Assembly (NCBI RefSeq): GCF_003355005.1
Contig: NZ_CP029985.1
Span: 620,001 to 684,000 of the forward strand
DNA length: 64,000 nucleotides
Reading direction: 5' to 3'
DNA from: Sphingomonas sp. FARSPH
GTDB lineage: Bacteria > Pseudomonadota > Alphaproteobacteria > Sphingomonadales > Sphingomonadaceae
Shown: positions 38,578-47,847 of the stretch, one piece after another
Numbering within the stretch: the first letter of the stretch is position 1
Layout: each line of letters begins with the position of its first letter
Made by a program: the position numbers and the translations under genes
The notes under the pieces: generated by a model
What the model was told of the DNA's origin: nothing
Databases searched by the model: none
What the model saw: the letters and a program-made list of their open reading frames with translations, nothing else

Positions 38578-40670
38578 CACTTCGTCTCCAGCATGTCCTT
38601 GGCCACCTTGACGACATTGTCGACGGTGAAGCCGTATTTGTCCTGCAGCTTGGATATGGGGGCGGAGGCGCCGAACGTCGACATGGTGATCTGGCGACCT
38701 TCATAACCCACGTAACGATCCCAGCCGATCGGTCCGGCCTGCTCGACCGCGAGCCGCGCCTTGACCGCCTTGGGCAGCACGCTCTCCTTATATTCCTCCG
38801 ACTGGAGCTCGTAGCGGTACCAGCTCGGCAAGGAGACGACGCGGCTCTTCACGCCGTCCGCCTTCAGCTTTTCGTGCGCCTGCACGACCAGCGCCAGCTC
38901 GCTGCCAGTCGCGATCAGGATCACGTCGGGGGTGCCTTCTGAGTCGGCGAGCACATAGCCGCCCTTCAGCGTCCCTTCCGCCGGCGCGTATTTCTCGCGG
39001 TCGAGTGTCGGCAGCGCCTGGCGCGAGAAGATCAACGCGGTCGGTCGGCTGGCATCCTCCAACGCGGCGCGCCAGGCATAGGCGACCTCGTTGGCGTCGC
39101 CCGGACGGATCGTGTCGAGGCCGGGGATCGCGCGCAACGATGCGAGATGCTCGATCGGCTGATGCGTCGGCCCGTCCTCGCCGACGCCGATCGAATCGTG
39201 CGTGAAGACCCAGATGCTCGCGAGTTCCATGATCGCCGACAGCCGAATCGGCGGGCGCATATAATCGGCGAAAACGAGGAAGGTGGAACCATAGGAACGC
39301 AGGTGCGACAGCGACATGCCGTTGACCACCGCGCCCATGCCGTGCTCGCGCACGCCGAAGTGGAAGTTCTGGCCGCCGTAGTTCGAGGCCTCGAAACTGT
39401 CCTTGCCCTTGATATCGGTCTTCGTCGACGGCGCGAGGTCGGCGGAGCCGCCGATCAGCCACGGCACCTTGCCGGCGAGCGCGTTGAGCACCTTGCCCCC
39501 CGAATCGCGGCTGGCGAGCCCCTTCTCATCGGCCGGGAAGGCGGGGATGTCGGCGTCCCAGCCCTCGGGCAGCTCGTCCTTGAGCATCAGGTCGAGTTCG
39601 GCGGCGAGGTCCGGATGCTCGGCGCGATAGCGGTCGAACAGCGCGACCCATTCGTCGCGCAGCTTGCCGCCGCGATCCTTCAGAGCACCATGGAAATGCT
39701 CGCGCACGCCCTCGGGAACGTAGAAGTCCTTGTCCTCCGGCCAGCCGTAGGCGCGCTTCGTCGCCTTGACGTTGTCGGCGCCCAGCGGCTCGCCGTGCGC
39801 CTTCTCGCTGCCCGCCTTGGGACTGCCCCAGCCGATGACGGAGTGGACGACGATGAAGGTCGGCTTGTCGTGCGTCGCCTTGAACGTCTCGATTGCATGC
39901 GCGAAGGTCGCGGTATCGTTGGCGTCGTCGACGTGGATGACGTTCCAGCCATAGGCCTGGAAGCGCTTGCCCACGTCCTCGTCGAACGCGAGGTCGGTGC
40001 CGCCCTCGATCGAGATGTGGTTGCTGTCGTAGATCCAGCACAGGTTCGACAGCTTGAGGTGGCCCGCCAGGCTCGCCGCCTCGGCCGACACGCCCTCCAT
40101 CATGTCGCCGTCGCCGCAGAGGGCATAGACGTCATGGTCGAACAGCGCGAAGCCCTGCTTGTTGTAGCGCGCCGCAAGCCAGCGCTCGGCGATCGCCATG
40201 CCGACCGAATTGCCCGCGCCTGCGCCGAGCGGCCCGGTCGTCGTCTCGACGCCGGTGGTGTGGCGATATTCCGGGTGACCCGGGGTCTTCGACGACAGCT
40301 GGCGGAACTGTTCGATATCCGCGAGACTCACCGCCTCGCGGCCAGTCTTGGTGCCCTTGGCGTCGATCTCCTCGATCCCGGCCAGATGAATCAGGCTGTA
40401 CAGCAGCATAGACGCATGGCCGACCGACAGCACGAACCGGTCGCGATTGGGCCAGTCGGGATGCGCGGGATCGTAGCGCAGAAACTGCGACCACAAGGTA
40501 TAGCCGACCGGCGCCAGCGCCATCGGCGTGCCGGGATGGCCGGAATTCGCCTTCTGCACCGCGTCCATCGACAAAGTGCGGATGGTATCGATCGTCAGCC
40601 GCGCGAGCGAACCGTCTTCGCGGATCGACGCGTCAGGCGCACCGGCGGAGGGGGAAATGGTGTCGGACAT
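38577..40670 (-). CDS. tkt: Transketolase
   Basis: This 697-residue thiamine diphosphate enzyme transfers two-carbon units between sugar phosphates. LTIDTIRTLSMDAVQKANSGHPG at the N-terminus, YALCGDGDMMEG (ThDP/Mg site), the pyrimidine domain (VREHGMGAVVNGM, catalytic Glu) and EDGPTHQPIEHLASLRAIPG are all intact. An N-terminal extension of ~20 residues (MSDTISPSAGAPDASIRED) precedes the core. It is the second gene of the rpiA-tkt-tal-gnd run. Confidence 0.96.
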   Translation of the reverse strand: MSDTISPSAGAPDASIREDGSLARLTIDTIRTLSMDAVQKANSGHPGTPMALAPVGYTLWSQFLRYDPAHPDWPNRDRFVLSVGHASMLLYSLIHLAGIEEIDAKGTKTGREAVSLADIEQFRQLSSKTPGHPEYRHTTGVETTTGPLGAGAGNSVGMAIAERWLAARYNKQGFALFDHDVYALCGDGDMMEGVSAEAASLAGHLKLSNLCWIYDSNHISIEGGTDLAFDEDVGKRFQAYGWNVIHVDDANDTATFAHAIETFKATHDKPTFIVVHSVIGWGSPKAGSEKAHGEPLGADNVKATKRAYGWPEDKDFYVPEGVREHFHGALKDRGGKLRDEWVALFDRYRAEHPDLAAELDLMLKDELPEGWDADIPAFPADEKGLASRDSGGKVLNALAGKVPWLIGGSADLAPSTKTDIKGKDSFEASNYGGQNFHFGVREHGMGAVVNGMSLSHLRSYGSTFLVFADYMRPPIRLSAIMELASIWVFTHDSIGVGEDGPTHQPIEHLASLRAIPGLDTIRPGDANEVAYAWRAALEDASRPTALIFSRQALPTLDREKYAPAEGTLKGGYVLADSEGTPDVILIATGSELALVVQAHEKLKADGVKSRVVSLPSWYRYELQSEEYKESVLPKAVKARLAVEQAGPIGWDRYVGYEGRQITMSTFGASAPISKLQDKYGFTVDNVVKVAKDMLETK

Positions 40671-40742
40671 GGGAAAGGGCCTCGCTCTTGTCGCGGTCCG
40701 AACGCGGCGCGTCCGATCCGGTTGCCTGTCTTGCCCCGCGCC

Positions 40743-41444
40743 TTAGCCGCCTCGTCCGTCCCGTTCCAGCCGCGAAACGACACTGCCGTCGGCGATATAG
40801 GCCGCGTCGACCTCAACGAGGAATAGGCCGTGGCCGAGCACGCCGGGGATGGCCGACAAATTCGCGGCGATGGCAGGCGGGTCGGCAAGGTCGAGCGCGC
40901 AATCGGCGATCAGATTGCCGTTATCGGTGCGATAGGGCGCGTCCGACACCATACGCAGCGCCGCATCCCCGAGCGCGCCGAGCGCCAGAAGCACAGAGGC
41001 GCGCGCGAACGGCAGCACCTCGACCGGCACGCGGGCGCCTGCACCGATCGCGGCGACGCGCTTCGTCGCATCCGCGATCACGACCATCCGGTCCGATGCC
41101 GCCGCGACGGTCTTCTCGCGCAGCATCGCGCCGCCCGCGCCCTTGATCGCGAAAAGCCGTGCATCGATCTCGTCGGCGCCGTCGATCGTCAGGTCGATGC
41201 GCGGCACGTCGGCGAAATCGAGCATCGCGATGCCCAGGTCGCGCGCCAGCGCCTCGCTCGCCCGCGACGTTGCGACCGCGCGGATCGCCAGCCGCTCCGC
41301 CGCGACGCGCGCGCCGAGCAGGCGGATCGCATGCGTCGCGGTCGATCCCGTTCCCAGGCCGACGAGCATGCCGTCCCGCACCTCGGCGACCGCGGCCGCG
41401 GCCGCCGCCGCCTTGTCCCGGTCCATCTCGAGCGGTGAATTCAT
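40743..41444 (-). CDS. rpiA: Ribose-5-phosphate isomerase A
   Basis: This 233-residue enzyme interconverts ribose 5-phosphate and ribulose 5-phosphate. GLGTGSTATHAIRLLG, TIDGADEIDARLFAIKGAGGAMLREK (phosphate and catalytic sites) and RTDNGNLIADCAL are conserved. ATG 41444 (MNSPLEMDRDK) is preferred to a more upstream frame opening. It heads the pentose phosphate block, 72 bases before tkt. Two TTGCGAC repeats spaced ten bases apart lie 19-35 bases upstream and may be regulatory. Confidence 0.95.
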   Translation of the reverse strand: MNSPLEMDRDKAAAAAAAVAEVRDGMLVGLGTGSTATHAIRLLGARVAAERLAIRAVATSRASEALARDLGIAMLDFADVPRIDLTIDGADEIDARLFAIKGAGGAMLREKTVAAASDRMVVIADATKRVAAIGAGARVPVEVLPFARASVLLALGALGDAALRMVSDAPYRTDNGNLIADCALDLADPPAIAANLSAIPGVLGHGLFLVEVDAAYIADGSVVSRLERDGRGG

Positions 41445-41462
41445 GACAGCGGCCTTTCTCCA

Positions 41463-41479
41463 TTGCGACAATTTGCGAC
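41463..41479. promoter_or_regulatory. Helically phased TTGCGAC direct repeat
   Basis: TTGCGAC occurs at 41463-41469 and again at 41473-41479, ten bases apart, in the short space between rpiA and the divergent RND efflux operon. The same heptamer occurs upstream of phaZ (26274-26280) and of the gene starting at 4667. Confidence 0.3.
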
Positions 41480-41616
41480 ATTAATAACGCCGTCGTCGGC
41501 TTGCTTTTCCGCCGGTTTGATCTGCATTGGTCTGCGACACGCAACCGTTCGCCGCCATCGAGCATTACCGCGCGGTGTCGGCTGCGCGAGCCGAGATTCG
41601 AACGGGTATACGCACC

Positions 41617-42873
41617 TTGAACACAGCATCGATTCGCGGGCGCCGCCTGTCGTCCGTCCCCGTGACCGCCCTTACCGTCACCGCTCTTGCCGCAACGCTC
41701 GCGCTGTCGGCCTGCGGCGACGGCTCGGCAAAGGACAAGGGCGCGCGCGGCGCCAACCAAGGTCCCGTCACGGTCGGATATGTCGTCGTTCAGCCGTCCG
41801 ACGCCGCGATGGTCACCGAACTCGCCGGCCGCACCAGCGCATACGAAAGCTCGGACGTGCGCCCGCAGGTCAACGGCATCATCCGTCGCCGCTTCTTCAC
41901 GGAGGGCACGATCGTCCGTAAGGGCCAGCCGCTCTACGAGATCGATCCGCGCCTCTATCGCGCCTCCGTCAACCAGGCGCAGGCGAACCTGCTGAGCGCA
42001 CAGGCGAATGCCGAGGCGACGCGAATCCAGGCCGACCGCTACCGCCCGCTCGCGCAGATCGAGGCGGTATCCAAGCAGGATTACACCAATGCGGTCGCCA
42101 CCGCGCGTCAGGCCGCCGCGTCAGTGGCGCAGAACCGCGCCGCATTGGAAACCGCGCGCGTCAACCTGAGCTTCACCACCGTGCCCGCGCCGATCACCGG
42201 GCGCATCGGCCGGTCGCTGTACACCGTCGGCGCGCTGGTGTCGTCCAGCCAGACCGATCCGCTGGCGCAGATCCAGCGGCTCGACCCGATGTTCGTCGAT
42301 ATCCAGCAATCCGCCGCCGACCTGCTCAGCCTGCGCCGCAGCCTGTCGCAGGGCGGGGTCATTCCCGCCTCTGCGCAGGTCCGCCTGATGCTGGAGGACG
42401 GCAGTGATTACGGCCAGACCGGTACGGTCGAATTCGCCGAAACGGTGGTCGACACGCAGACCGGGACCGTCACGCTGCGCGCGCGCTTCCCCAATCCGCA
42501 AGGCTTGCTGTTGCCCGGCATGTTCGTACGCGCCCGCTTCGCGCAGGCGATCAACACGCGCGCCTTCTTGGTGCCGCAGCAGGCGGTGTCGCGCGATCCG
42601 AAGGGCAATGCGACGCTGTTCGTCGTCGGTCCGAATAACAAGGCGGTTCAGCGCTCCATTACCGCCGACCGCACGCAGGGCACGAACTGGGTGGTGACCG
42701 CGGGCCTCAATTCCGGCGACAAAGTCATCGCCCAGGGCCTTGCCAACGTGAAGCCCAATCAGGCGATCAAGCCCGTTCCCGCCAACGCTCCGCAAACGGT
42801 GAAGCCGCCCTCGCCCGAGCAGATGAAGCAGGCCCAGGAAAAAGGCGGCGCAGGCGGCCGGGGCGGGCGCTGA
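41617..42873 (+). CDS. RND efflux periplasmic adaptor (AcrA/MexA-like lipoprotein)
   Basis: This 418-residue adaptor links inner-membrane pump and outer-membrane channel. TTG 41617 is chosen so that a lipoprotein signal ends at LALSAC (Cys33); an earlier TTG at 41527 would give an over-long leader. The lipoyl half-motifs (AYESSDVRPQVNGIIRRRFF and VPAPITGRIGRSLYTVGALV) flank a coiled-coil hairpin. The membrane-proximal domain ends in a Gly/Gln/Lys-rich tail. It is the first gene of a three-gene efflux operon; no local regulator gene is present. Confidence 0.93.
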   Translation: MNTASIRGRRLSSVPVTALTVTALAATLALSACGDGSAKDKGARGANQGPVTVGYVVVQPSDAAMVTELAGRTSAYESSDVRPQVNGIIRRRFFTEGTIVRKGQPLYEIDPRLYRASVNQAQANLLSAQANAEATRIQADRYRPLAQIEAVSKQDYTNAVATARQAAASVAQNRAALETARVNLSFTTVPAPITGRIGRSLYTVGALVSSSQTDPLAQIQRLDPMFVDIQQSAADLLSLRRSLSQGGVIPASAQVRLMLEDGSDYGQTGTVEFAETVVDTQTGTVTLRARFPNPQGLLLPGMFVRARFAQAINTRAFLVPQQAVSRDPKGNATLFVVGPNNKAVQRSITADRTQGTNWVVTAGLNSGDKVIAQGLANVKPNQAIKPVPANAPQTVKPPSPEQMKQAQEKGGAGGRGGR

Positions 42874-42877
42874 ACCG

Positions 42878-45800
42878 ATGATCAGCCGCATCTTCATCGA
42901 CCGCCCCATCTTTGCATGGGTGCTGGCGATCATCACCATGCTTGCCGGCGTCGGCGCGATCCTGTCGCTGCCGATCGCGCAATATCCCGACGTCGCGCCG
43001 CCGCAGGTATCGATCCGCGCGACCTTCCCCGGGGCATCGGCGCAGACGCTGCAGAATTCGGTGACGCAGATCATCGAGCAGCAGCTGACGGGCATCGACG
43101 GCCTGCTCTATTTCCAGTCCTCCTCGTCCAGCCGCGGGCAGGTGACGATCACCGCGACGTTCCAGAAGGGCACCGATCCCGACATCGCGCAGGTCCAGGT
43201 GCAAAACCAGGTGCAGCAGGGCGTCTCGCGCCTGCCGCAACAGGTGCAGCAACAGGGCCTCGTCGTCCGCAAGTCGAACCCCGACAACCTGCTGATCGTC
43301 GGCGTCTATGACGAGACCGACAAGCGCTCCAATATCGACGTCGCCGACTATCTGGTATCCAATCTGCAGGACCCGCTCGGCCGGGTGCCCGGGGTTGGCG
43401 ACGTCAACGTCTATGGCTCGCAATATGCGATGCGCATCTGGCTGAACCCCGCAAAGCTGGCGAGCGTCCAGCTGATCCCTGCCGATGTGGTCACCGCGAT
43501 CCAGAGCCAGAACACCGAGGTCGCGGCGGGCGAGGTCGGCGGCCTGCCGTCCGGCCCCGACCAGATGCTCGACGCCACCGTCACCGCGCAATCGCGGCTC
43601 CAGACGCCCGAGCAGTTCCGGCAGATCATCCTCAAGACGCTGCCGTCGGGCGCCACCGTGCGGCTGTCGGACGTCGCCCGGATCGAGCTCGGCGCGGAAA
43701 GCTATGCCTCCGTCAGCCGCATCAATCGCCATCCGGGCGCCGGCATCGCCGTGCTGCTCGCGCCGGGCGCCGACGCGCTCAAGACCGCCGAGCTGGTGAA
43801 GGCCGAGGTCGCGCGCGTGGCAAAGGGATTCCCGGCCGGCCTCAAAGTCGCCTACGCCAACGACACCACCGCGTTCATCAAACTGTCGATCGAAGAGGTG
43901 GTCAAGACGCTGATCGAGGCGATCATCCTCGTCGTCATCGTGATGTTCGTCTTCCTGCAAAGTTGGCGCGCGACGCTGGTGCCCGGGATCGCGGTGCCCG
44001 TGGTGCTGCTCGGCACGTTCGCGATCTTCCACGTCGCCGGCTTCTCGATCAACACGATGACGCTGTTCGGGCTGGTGCTCGCCATCGGTCTGCTCGTCGA
44101 CGATGCCATCGTCGTGGTTGAGAACGTCGAGCGGTTGATGGAAGAGAATCCGGACATGACGCCGCGCGAGGCGACGATCGAGTCGATGAGCGAGATCAGC
44201 GTCGCGCTGATCGCGATCGCGCTCGTCCTGTCCGCGGTGTTCCTGCCGATGGCGTTCTTCGGTGGATCGACGGGCGTCATCTATCGCCAGTTCTCGCTGA
44301 CGATCGTGTCGGCGATGGTGCTGTCGGTGCTCGTCGCGCTGATCCTGTCGCCCGCGCTCACCGCCTCGCTTCTCAAGCAGAGGTCGAAGGAAGCCGAAGA
44401 GGCGCAAGGGTTCAAGCGCCGCTTCCCGCGCGTCGCCGGCTGGGGAACGAAGGCGTCCGACTGGTTCAACCGCACCTTCGACCGCGGCGTGCAACGCTAT
44501 ACCGCCGCCGTGCAGACGGTAATCGACCGCAAGTGGATGTTTCTCCTGATCTACCTCGGCGTCGTCGCCCTGCTCGCGGTGCTGTTCCTACGGCTGTCGA
44601 CGGGCTTTCTGCCGACCGAGGATCAGGGCGCCGCGAGCATTCAGTTCCAGCTGCCTGCCGGTGCCACGCAGGCGCGCACCCTGCAGGTCCAGCGCCAGGT
44701 CGAAAGTTATTTCACGCATTACGAGCCCAAGAACACGGCCGTGCTCTTCACGGTTGCGGGCGGCGGCGGCGGCGGCGCGTCCGGCCAGAATACTGGGCAG
44801 GGCTTCCTCAATTTCGTCGACTGGAAAGACCGCAAGGGCAGCGAGAACACCGCCGATACCATCACCACCCGTGCGTCCGCGGCCTTCCGGGCCCTGCGCG
44901 ATGCACGCGTGTTCGTGCTCGTGCCGCCGGCGATCCGCGGTCTCGGGTCCACCGACGGCTTCACCATGGAGCTTCAGAACACCGGCGGCCTGACGCAAGA
45001 GCAGTTCAACGCAGCGCGCGACAAGTTGCTCGGCATGGCGAATGCCGATCCGAAGCTCGCGTCGGTCCGCCTCACCGAGCTTCCCGACATCGCGACCCTG
45101 CGCATCGATGCCGACGCACAGAAGCTCGCCGCGCTGGGCCTCACGCAGGCCAACGTCAATTCCACGCTCACCACCGCCTGGGGTGGGCAGTATGTCAACG
45201 ACTTCATCGACCGCGGCCGCGTGAAGCGCGTCTACGTACAGGGCGATGCGCCATATCGCTCTTCGCCCGAAGACCTGAAGCAGTGGTTCGTACGCGGGTC
45301 GAACGGCCAGATGGCGCCCTTTTCGTCCTTTTCCAAAACGGGCTGGTCGACCGCGCCCACCACGCTGTCGCGCTTCAACGGCATTTCCTCGTTCGAATTT
45401 TCGGGATCCGGCGCGAAGGGCGTCAGTTCGGGCGATGCGATGACGCGGATCAGCCAGCTCGCCGCGCAAATCCCCGGCACCTCGATTGCCTGGTCCGGCC
45501 TCAGCTATCAGGAGCGGCTGTCCTCGGGCCAGGCGCCGCTGCTCTACGGGCTGTCCATCCTCGTCGTGTTCCTGTGCCTGGCCGCCTTGTACGAAAGCTG
45601 GTCGATCCCGTTCGCGGTGCTGCTCGTCATCCCGCTCGGCCTGATCGGCGCGATCGCGTTCGTGACCCTGCGCGGCCTTACTAACGACGTCTATCTCCAG
45701 ATCGGCCTGCTGACGACGATGGGTCTCGCCGCGAAGAACGCGATCCTGATGATCGAATTCGCCGAACAGGCGGAACGCAAGGGCGCGCGCGTCATCGACG

Positions 45801-46144
45801 CGGCGCTGGAGGCGGCGAAAATCCGTCTCCGGCCGATCCTGATGACCAGTTTCGCGTTCATCTTTGGCGTGCTGCCGTTAGCCGTCTCGACGGGCGCGGG
45901 CGCGAACAGCCGCATTGCGATCGGTACCGCCGTCATCGGCGGCATGCTGACCGCGACGGTGCTCGCCATCTTCTATATCCCGCTGTTCTTCGTGCTCGTG
46001 CGTCGCGGCGTGCGCGACGGCCTCGCCCGGCTGCGCGGCAAGCCGGTCGGGCACCATGGCGGCCATGATGGCGACGACGGCAATCCGCCCGCGCCCCCGA
46101 TGCCGCCCGCCACCACCCCGCCCCATGCGCCGGAGCCTGCCTGA
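42878..46144 (+). CDS. RND efflux permease (AcrB/MexB-like, HAE1)
   Basis: This 1088-residue proton-driven multidrug pump begins MISRIFIDRPIFAWVLAIITMLAG. Helix 4 contains the proton-relay Asp pair (AIGLLVDDAIVVVENVERLM), and GLAAKNAILMIEFAEQ marks helix 10-11. Porter domains lie at ~35-330 and ~570-870. A Gly-rich insert, GGGGGGASGQNTGQG, appears near residue 630 and the C-terminus is His/Pro-rich. It starts 4 bases after the adaptor stop and its stop overlaps the channel gene start. Confidence 0.96.
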   Translation: MISRIFIDRPIFAWVLAIITMLAGVGAILSLPIAQYPDVAPPQVSIRATFPGASAQTLQNSVTQIIEQQLTGIDGLLYFQSSSSSRGQVTITATFQKGTDPDIAQVQVQNQVQQGVSRLPQQVQQQGLVVRKSNPDNLLIVGVYDETDKRSNIDVADYLVSNLQDPLGRVPGVGDVNVYGSQYAMRIWLNPAKLASVQLIPADVVTAIQSQNTEVAAGEVGGLPSGPDQMLDATVTAQSRLQTPEQFRQIILKTLPSGATVRLSDVARIELGAESYASVSRINRHPGAGIAVLLAPGADALKTAELVKAEVARVAKGFPAGLKVAYANDTTAFIKLSIEEVVKTLIEAIILVVIVMFVFLQSWRATLVPGIAVPVVLLGTFAIFHVAGFSINTMTLFGLVLAIGLLVDDAIVVVENVERLMEENPDMTPREATIESMSEISVALIAIALVLSAVFLPMAFFGGSTGVIYRQFSLTIVSAMVLSVLVALILSPALTASLLKQRSKEAEEAQGFKRRFPRVAGWGTKASDWFNRTFDRGVQRYTAAVQTVIDRKWMFLLIYLGVVALLAVLFLRLSTGFLPTEDQGAASIQFQLPAGATQARTLQVQRQVESYFTHYEPKNTAVLFTVAGGGGGGASGQNTGQGFLNFVDWKDRKGSENTADTITTRASAAFRALRDARVFVLVPPAIRGLGSTDGFTMELQNTGGLTQEQFNAARDKLLGMANADPKLASVRLTELPDIATLRIDADAQKLAALGLTQANVNSTLTTAWGGQYVNDFIDRGRVKRVYVQGDAPYRSSPEDLKQWFVRGSNGQMAPFSSFSKTGWSTAPTTLSRFNGISSFEFSGSGAKGVSSGDAMTRISQLAAQIPGTSIAWSGLSYQERLSSGQAPLLYGLSILVVFLCLAALYESWSIPFAVLLVIPLGLIGAIAFVTLRGLTNDVYLQIGLLTTMGLAAKNAILMIEFAEQAERKGARVIDAALEAAKIRLRPILMTSFAFIFGVLPLAVSTGAGANSRIAIGTAVIGGMLTATVLAIFYIPLFFVLVRRGVRDGLARLRGKPVGHHGGHDGDDGNPPAPPMPPATTPPHAPEPA

Positions 46145-47760
46145 TGCGCCGCCTCGTCCCGACCCTCGCGCTGGCGTCGACCATCCTTGCGGGCTGTTCG
46201 ATGGAGCCGAAGTACGTTCGCTCCGAACTGCCGGTGCCCGCATCGTGGCCGGTTGGCGACGCCTATCTGCGCCAGAGCGAGGCGTCGCTGCCCGCGATCA
46301 CTTATCGCGACGTGTTCAAGGACGTGCGGCTGCAGCGGCTGATCGACCAGGCGCTGGCCAACAACCGCGACCTGCGCACCGCGGCGGCCAATATCGTGGC
46401 GGCACGCGAGCAATATCGTATCCAGCGCGCGAACGTGCTGCCGACGGTCAGCGCCAACGGCCGCTACACCTATACCGACGGTGGCCGCGGCGCGACGACG
46501 GTGGCGACGGGTTCGACGGGTACCGGGACGGGGACCGGTACGGGCACTACGCCGGGTACAGGTACCGGTACGGGTACGGGCACCGGCACCGGCGGCGTCG
46601 ACACGGGCACCGGCGCGAGCGCGGGCAACGGAACCGGAACCGGCACGGTCACCACCAGCGGTTCGGGCAGTAGCTGGTCGGCGAACATCGGCACCACCGC
46701 GTTCGAGATCGACCTGTTCGGTCGGTTGCGCTCGCTGTCGCGCGCGGCGCTTGATCGCTATTTCGCGACCGAGGCGGGCGCGCGCGCGACGCGGCTGACG
46801 CTGGTCGGCGATGTCGCCTCCGGCTGGCTGACCTATGCGTCCGACCGCAGCCTGCTCAAGATCGCACAGGACACCGCGACGAGCGCCGCGAAAAGCGTGC
46901 GGCTGACGCAGGCCCGGCTCGACGGCGGCGTCAGCCCGCGCACCGACCTGACCCAGGCGCAGCAAATCCTGGAGACGGCGAACGCCGACCTCGCCCAGCA
47001 GCGCACATTGGTGGCGCAGGACGTCAACGCGCTGCAACTGTTGGTCGGCGCGCCGGTCGATCCCGCGCTCCTCCCCGCCTCGATCGAGGAAGCGCGCGCG
47101 ACGATCGCCTCGCTGCCGGCCGGGCTCGACAGCAGCATCCTGTTGCGCCGCCCCGACGTGGTACAGGCCGAATACCAGCTGCGCGCCTATAACGCGCAGA
47201 TCGGCGCGGCGCGCGCGGCGCTGTTCCCGCGCCTGTCGCTGACCGGTGTGCTCGGCTTCGCCAGCAACGCGCTGACCTCGCTGTTTTCCAGCGGGGCATT
47301 CAGCTATTCGGTCGCCCCCAGCGTCAGCTATTCGATCTTCCAAGGCGGCGCGGCGCGCGCCAACGTCCGCTATACCGAAGCGCAGCGCGACGCGGCGCTC
47401 GCGACCTATGAAAAGGCGATCCAGACGGCGTTCCAGGAAACCGCCAATGCGCTCGCCCGCCAGGGGACAATCGCCGACCAGCTGCGCGCCAACACGAATT
47501 TCCAGACCGCGGCGGCCGATACGTTGCGCCTGACCAACGCGCGCTATCAGGGGGGCATCGACACGTTCCTGTCGAGCCTGGATGCGCAGCGATCCTATTA
47601 TTCGGCGCAGCGCACGCTGGTTGCGACGCAGCTGACCGACGCGACCAACCGCGTCACGCTGTACACCGCGATCGGCGGCGATTCCTCGCTGGAGGCGACG
47701 CCGGATGGGCCGAAGCCGGTCAGCCCGAGCGGCGCCCCGCGGTCCGAAACCCGGCCCTGA
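46144..47760 (+). CDS. RND efflux outer-membrane channel (OprM/NodT family) with Gly-Thr repeat loop
   Basis: This 538-residue lipoprotein (lipobox LAGC, Cys18) forms the trimeric exit duct of the efflux system. TolC-type helices contain RLIDQALANNRDLRTAAANI and, in the second half, RRPDVVQAEYQLRAYNAQIGAARAALFP (read in two pieces). Where the first barrel hairpin is expected (residues ~118-177), a low-complexity tract of alternating Gly and Thr replaces the usual short loop. It is followed by SSWSANIGTTAFEIDLFG. Length is ~60 residues over typical. Function should be intact since the flanking motifs are normal. Confidence 0.93.
   Translation: MRRLVPTLALASTILAGCSMEPKYVRSELPVPASWPVGDAYLRQSEASLPAITYRDVFKDVRLQRLIDQALANNRDLRTAAANIVAAREQYRIQRANVLPTVSANGRYTYTDGGRGATTVATGSTGTGTGTGTGTTPGTGTGTGTGTGTGGVDTGTGASAGNGTGTGTVTTSGSGSSWSANIGTTAFEIDLFGRLRSLSRAALDRYFATEAGARATRLTLVGDVASGWLTYASDRSLLKIAQDTATSAAKSVRLTQARLDGGVSPRTDLTQAQQILETANADLAQQRTLVAQDVNALQLLVGAPVDPALLPASIEEARATIASLPAGLDSSILLRRPDVVQAEYQLRAYNAQIGAARAALFPRLSLTGVLGFASNALTSLFSSGAFSYSVAPSVSYSIFQGGAARANVRYTEAQRDAALATYEKAIQTAFQETANALARQGTIADQLRANTNFQTAAADTLRLTNARYQGGIDTFLSSLDAQRSYYSAQRTLVATQLTDATNRVTLYTAIGGDSSLEATPDGPKPVSPSGAPRSETRP
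46511..46675 (+). repeat. In-frame GGNACN hexamer-type repeat within the efflux channel gene
   Basis: Imperfect copies of a six-base unit (GGN ACN, encoding Gly-Thr) fill most of this stretch, densest at 46518-46595. Because the unit is a multiple of three, slippage would change the loop length without a frameshift. Confidence 0.8.
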
Positions 47761-47811
47761 CCGCCTCGCTCGGCCCGGCTCTTACGCTCCGGGCAAGCGC
47801 GTCGCCTTCAG

Positions 47812-47847
47812 ACGAAACGGGGAGGGTCGCCCCCCTCCCCGTTTCGT
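47812..47847. terminator. Bidirectional hairpin terminator
   Basis: ACGAAACGGGGAGGG (47812-47826) pairs perfectly with CCCTCCCCGTTTCGT (47833-47847) between the convergent efflux channel and gcvPB genes. The gcvPB stop codon follows at once. Confidence 0.75.

Noticed and set aside
42767..44494. A 575-codon minus-strand frame inside the RND permease gene
   Set aside because: It shows His/Asp/Arg-rich shadow composition and no start signal; the plus strand encodes an intact AcrB-type pump.
46511..46675. Short regular repeats considered as a CRISPR array
   Set aside because: There are no spacers; the six-base units are in frame within the efflux channel gene.
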